From Sphingomonas sp. IBVSS2 (GTDB taxonomy: Bacteria; Pseudomonadota; Alphaproteobacteria; Sphingomonadales; Sphingomonadaceae): a DNA stretch of 64,000 nt. A program made the translations under genes and the position numbers. Below are positions 61,928 to 64,000 of this stretch, piece by piece. Numbering within the stretch: the first letter of the stretch is position 1; each line of letters begins with the position of its first letter. A model generated the notes under the pieces. That model searched no databases. It was given only the letters and a program-made list of their open reading frames with translations, and had not been told where the DNA came from. The stretch is taken from NCBI RefSeq assembly GCF_002127225.1, contig NZ_NFUR01000001.1, forward strand, positions 1,158,375-1,222,374, written 5' to 3'.

Positions 61928-63733
61928 ATGCGCCTGCTTCTTTCGGCACTATTGACGTCCCTGGCTACGATGCCTTCCGGGCAGGATGTCCCCGGCGAGA
62001 TCGAGGGATTCAAGCTCTATCTTCTCCCGGAGTCGAGCGCGAGTTGTTACGAGAACCGATTGATGGTCGACCCGACATCTCGACGGGTAGTTACCTGGAC
62101 TTCGCCGCGGGACCTACGCGACTTCGATTCCGTGATGCCGCATTCGTTCCAGATCATGAATCTTCCGGATGACGGAACGGCAACGCCGGTGATCGTGATC
62201 GGGACCAATGCGCGGGTCGAGCCCTTGCGCTGGAGCGAAAGCGGGGATCGGCTGCTGTTCCGCGTCGATGCGCGCGGCACCGGCTTCTATCTTGCCGACC
62301 AGCAGCGTGTCGAAGTCGGGCCGCGCATGGATCCTCTATGGGAAGAGGTGAAGATCGAGGCGGTGGCGAACGGCGATCTTGCCTTTCACCAGCGGCCCGA
62401 GGCGCTGGCCCTGCTGCGCCGGGTCCGGGCGGATGGCGAGCCCAGGCGCGTGCTGCTTGCCCAGGGGGCGACGTCCGCGGCCCTTCTCGCCTTTCATTGG
62501 CGCAATCAGTTTCGCCTGACCGCCTATGCCGGCACGCGGCGGTGGGAGACGGGCAAGAACATAGCCTTCACTTCGGCGCCGCTGCTGATGCCGGGGACGG
62601 CGCGCGTGCGGCAACTCGGCGAGCAGGAGGCGGGCCGCCCCTTTCTGCCCTATGCCCTGCCTTTTCTCGATCGGCGGCTGGGTGCCATCGCCGGGCGGTT
62701 CGGGATCACGCGGATCGAGCCGCTGCGCGGGCGTGCAATCGACCTTGGCAAGCATTTCGGCCAGCTCACGGCGATCGCGGACGTTGCCGCAAATGGCACG
62801 ACATTGTTCGCGCTCGTCGACCTGGAGCGGGAGCGGCGCGTTGCCCGTATCCGCGACGGCAAGATCAGCAGCTGGCTGCTCTGCGAGAAGAAGCCGTTGC
62901 CGATCCCGATCAAGCTGCCGCCCGATGACTCGCTTCCCGCCGATACGCCGGTTGTCCGCAGCGAAGTGCCGTTGGGGCCGGGCATGGGCCATGCCTTTGC
63001 CACGCTGTATCGGCCCGTGCATGCCGATGGCCGGTTGATCGTCTATTTCCATGGCGGCCCGACGATCCCCTTCTCGCTCGATGCCGTTCCCTGGGGTGTC
63101 CGCGAGGCTGCGGCGAGCGGGATCTCGATTCTTGTCGTGGAATATTCGGGCATGCAGGGCGGTGGCGCCGCGCTTTCCGAGCGATTGCCCAGGCTCGGCA
63201 TCGCTGCATATCGGCAGGATGTGGACCGGGTAATGCGCTGGGTGGCGCGCAGTCCGTTTCAGCGCCGATACCTGCTGGTGGACAGTTTCGGCGGCATACC
63301 CGGCGTGCTCACCGCGCGTTATCATGCGGCGCTGTTCGATCACATGTTCTTCCGCGCGCCCGCGCTGACACTGCATTCGCCCGAAGAGACGCTGCGGGAT
63401 CGGGAAGGTTTTGCCAGGGACAGAGTATCGCCCGAAAGCCAGCGTGAATTCGAAGCCGCGATATATGGCGGCGATGCCGGCCGGGCGCGCTTCGTTGCGG
63501 ATCTTCGCGCCGAGGTGAGCCAGCTGCGGCCGTCGTCGCGCCTGTCCTTCTATTTCGGTACCAAGGACGGAGCGTCGCAGCCGGGCGACCTTCCCGCGCA
63601 GTTCCACGGCCGTCCCGAGGTGATGATCGTGCAATCCACGCATGGCATGCTCGCCAATCTGGAGGAAGTGGAGCGGGACATCGCCATGAAGATGGCGTGG
63701 CCGGGCCGGCAAGAGCAGTTGAAGGCGCCGTGA
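61928..63733 (+). CDS. Secreted S9-like hydrolase with an atypical nucleophile elbow
   Basis: The 601-residue protein has a short signal peptide (MRLLLSALLTSLATMPSG), an N-terminal half with propeller-like repeats, and a C-terminal alpha/beta hydrolase domain with oxyanion IVYFHGGPTIPF. The likely triad is Ser453 in LVDSFGGIPG (GxSxG with Asp in place of the first Gly), Asp547 and His572 (STHGML). The overall design resembles S9 peptidases and the lasso-peptide isopeptidases of sphingomonads. It lies 56 bases after the GG-leader gene on the same strand, with AGGAA before the start, and may act on that product. Confidence 0.75.
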   Translation: MRLLLSALLTSLATMPSGQDVPGEIEGFKLYLLPESSASCYENRLMVDPTSRRVVTWTSPRDLRDFDSVMPHSFQIMNLPDDGTATPVIVIGTNARVEPLRWSESGDRLLFRVDARGTGFYLADQQRVEVGPRMDPLWEEVKIEAVANGDLAFHQRPEALALLRRVRADGEPRRVLLAQGATSAALLAFHWRNQFRLTAYAGTRRWETGKNIAFTSAPLLMPGTARVRQLGEQEAGRPFLPYALPFLDRRLGAIAGRFGITRIEPLRGRAIDLGKHFGQLTAIADVAANGTTLFALVDLERERRVARIRDGKISSWLLCEKKPLPIPIKLPPDDSLPADTPVVRSEVPLGPGMGHAFATLYRPVHADGRLIVYFHGGPTIPFSLDAVPWGVREAAASGISILVVEYSGMQGGGAALSERLPRLGIAAYRQDVDRVMRWVARSPFQRRYLLVDSFGGIPGVLTARYHAALFDHMFFRAPALTLHSPEETLRDREGFARDRVSPESQREFEAAIYGGDAGRARFVADLRAEVSQLRPSSRLSFYFGTKDGASQPGDLPAQFHGRPEVMIVQSTHGMLANLEEVERDIAMKMAWPGRQEQLKAP

Positions 63734-63982
63734 CGGATTCGATGGCGCCCCCCTTTTCCAGCGGCATCGGCGAGCATCTCCTGGCGAGCGGGCGGGCCGC
63801 TTGAGCGCGTCGATACGGCGCCTGCTTCGTGGCTCCCGCGTCGTCGCCCCAACCGGGAACGCGGCGCGCCTTCCATTCTGCCGAGAAATTTCGATCCGCT
63901 CCTAAACGATCGCGAGATTCCTCCGATTTGGATGTGAAGGGGCGGCGTGTCGTGCCGTCCGGGTTGATGTTTGGGGGAACGG

Positions 63983-64000
63983 ATGGTTGCGATCTTCACG
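63983..64000 (+). CDS. Possible start of a further gene, cut by window end
   Basis: ATG 63983 follows GGGGGAA at a good distance, and the six codons visible read MVAIFT. I recall this kind of start from large RHS-like or secreted proteins in sphingomonads, but six residues are too few to assign it. The 249 bases before it (63734-63982) contain no gene I can support. Confidence 0.35.

Noticed and set aside
63730..63804. 24-codon ORF starting GTG and overlapping the hydrolase stop (MTDSMAPPFSSGIGEHLLAS...)
   Set aside because: The overlap suggests coupling, but it is too short to support and has no recognised pattern; it could be a remnant.
1..64000. CRISPR arrays, rRNA genes, insertion sequences or transposases
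   Set aside because: No regularly spaced direct repeats, rRNA sequence or transposase-like protein was seen. The only tandem array is the 84-bp coding repeat.

Overview
The window is a GC-rich, densely coded chromosomal segment from an alphaproteobacterium, most likely a Sphingomonas-type member of the Sphingomonadales. This rests on gene orders familiar from that group (infA-maf-RNase E/G-yacG; hisG-hisD-nusB-thiL followed by hppA; bolA/dnaJ/cobS/cobT), many TonB-dependent receptors and S9 peptidases, the large NAD-glutamate dehydrogenase and CobST. No database search was possible. Family names come from motifs visible in the translations.

Layout. 1-1686: an Lrp-type regulator (cut by the window edge) divergent from a leucine-dehydrogenase-type enzyme. 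1683-6550: a TetR repressor divergent from a tripartite drug efflux operon (NodT-type outer membrane lipoprotein, EmrA-type adaptor, EmrB-type MFS pump), with two matching palindromes between them. 6604-11304: a His-rich small periplasmic protein, an adaptor and a CzcA-type metal RND pump. 11468-18664: a GPH-type sugar transporter convergent with an operon of TonB receptor, DUF218 protein and secreted Zn-dependent S1/P1-PLC-type hydrolase, read divergently from a ROK regulator. 18779-20828: tRNA-Phe, yacG, RNase E/G-type protein, maf, infA. 21076-24522: a secreted repeat-tailed protein and an S9 peptidase. 24695-30821: proton pyrophosphatase, then the thiL/nusB/hisD/hisG group. 30886-34451: DUF2332, DUF6157, epoxide hydrolase-like and pirin genes. 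34557-46395: bolA and a DnaJ-domain gene, then an eight-gene putative detoxification operon (GST, VOC, DUF1428, DoxX, DUF899) with a divergent HxlR-SCP2 regulator, then cobS and cobT. 46425-53664: a two-operon iron locus. A catecholate-type TonB receptor, Sel1 and PiuC genes face a PepSY/DUF2271/DUF4198/ApbE operon, and each operon has Fur-like boxes upstream. 53910-60426: a 40-residue membrane protein with a strong terminator, the 1532-residue glutamate dehydrogenase, a PAS protein and tRNA-Thr. 60447-64000: an atypical locus of a Fic protein, a protein with a double-glycine leader and a secreted S9-type hydrolase, ending with the first six codons of another possible gene.

The best candidate for something undescribed is 60447-63733, next to tRNA-Thr. 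Its divergent promoter region is AT-rich and holds two palindromes. A class-II-bacteriocin-like leader precedes a Gly/Asp/Pro-rich cargo with one Ca-binding-like loop, followed by a hydrolase with an unusual nucleophile elbow. The TonB receptor/DUF218/Zn-hydrolase operon under a ROK regulator is the second candidate, probably a nutrient-scavenging unit for phosphorylated polymers or lipids.
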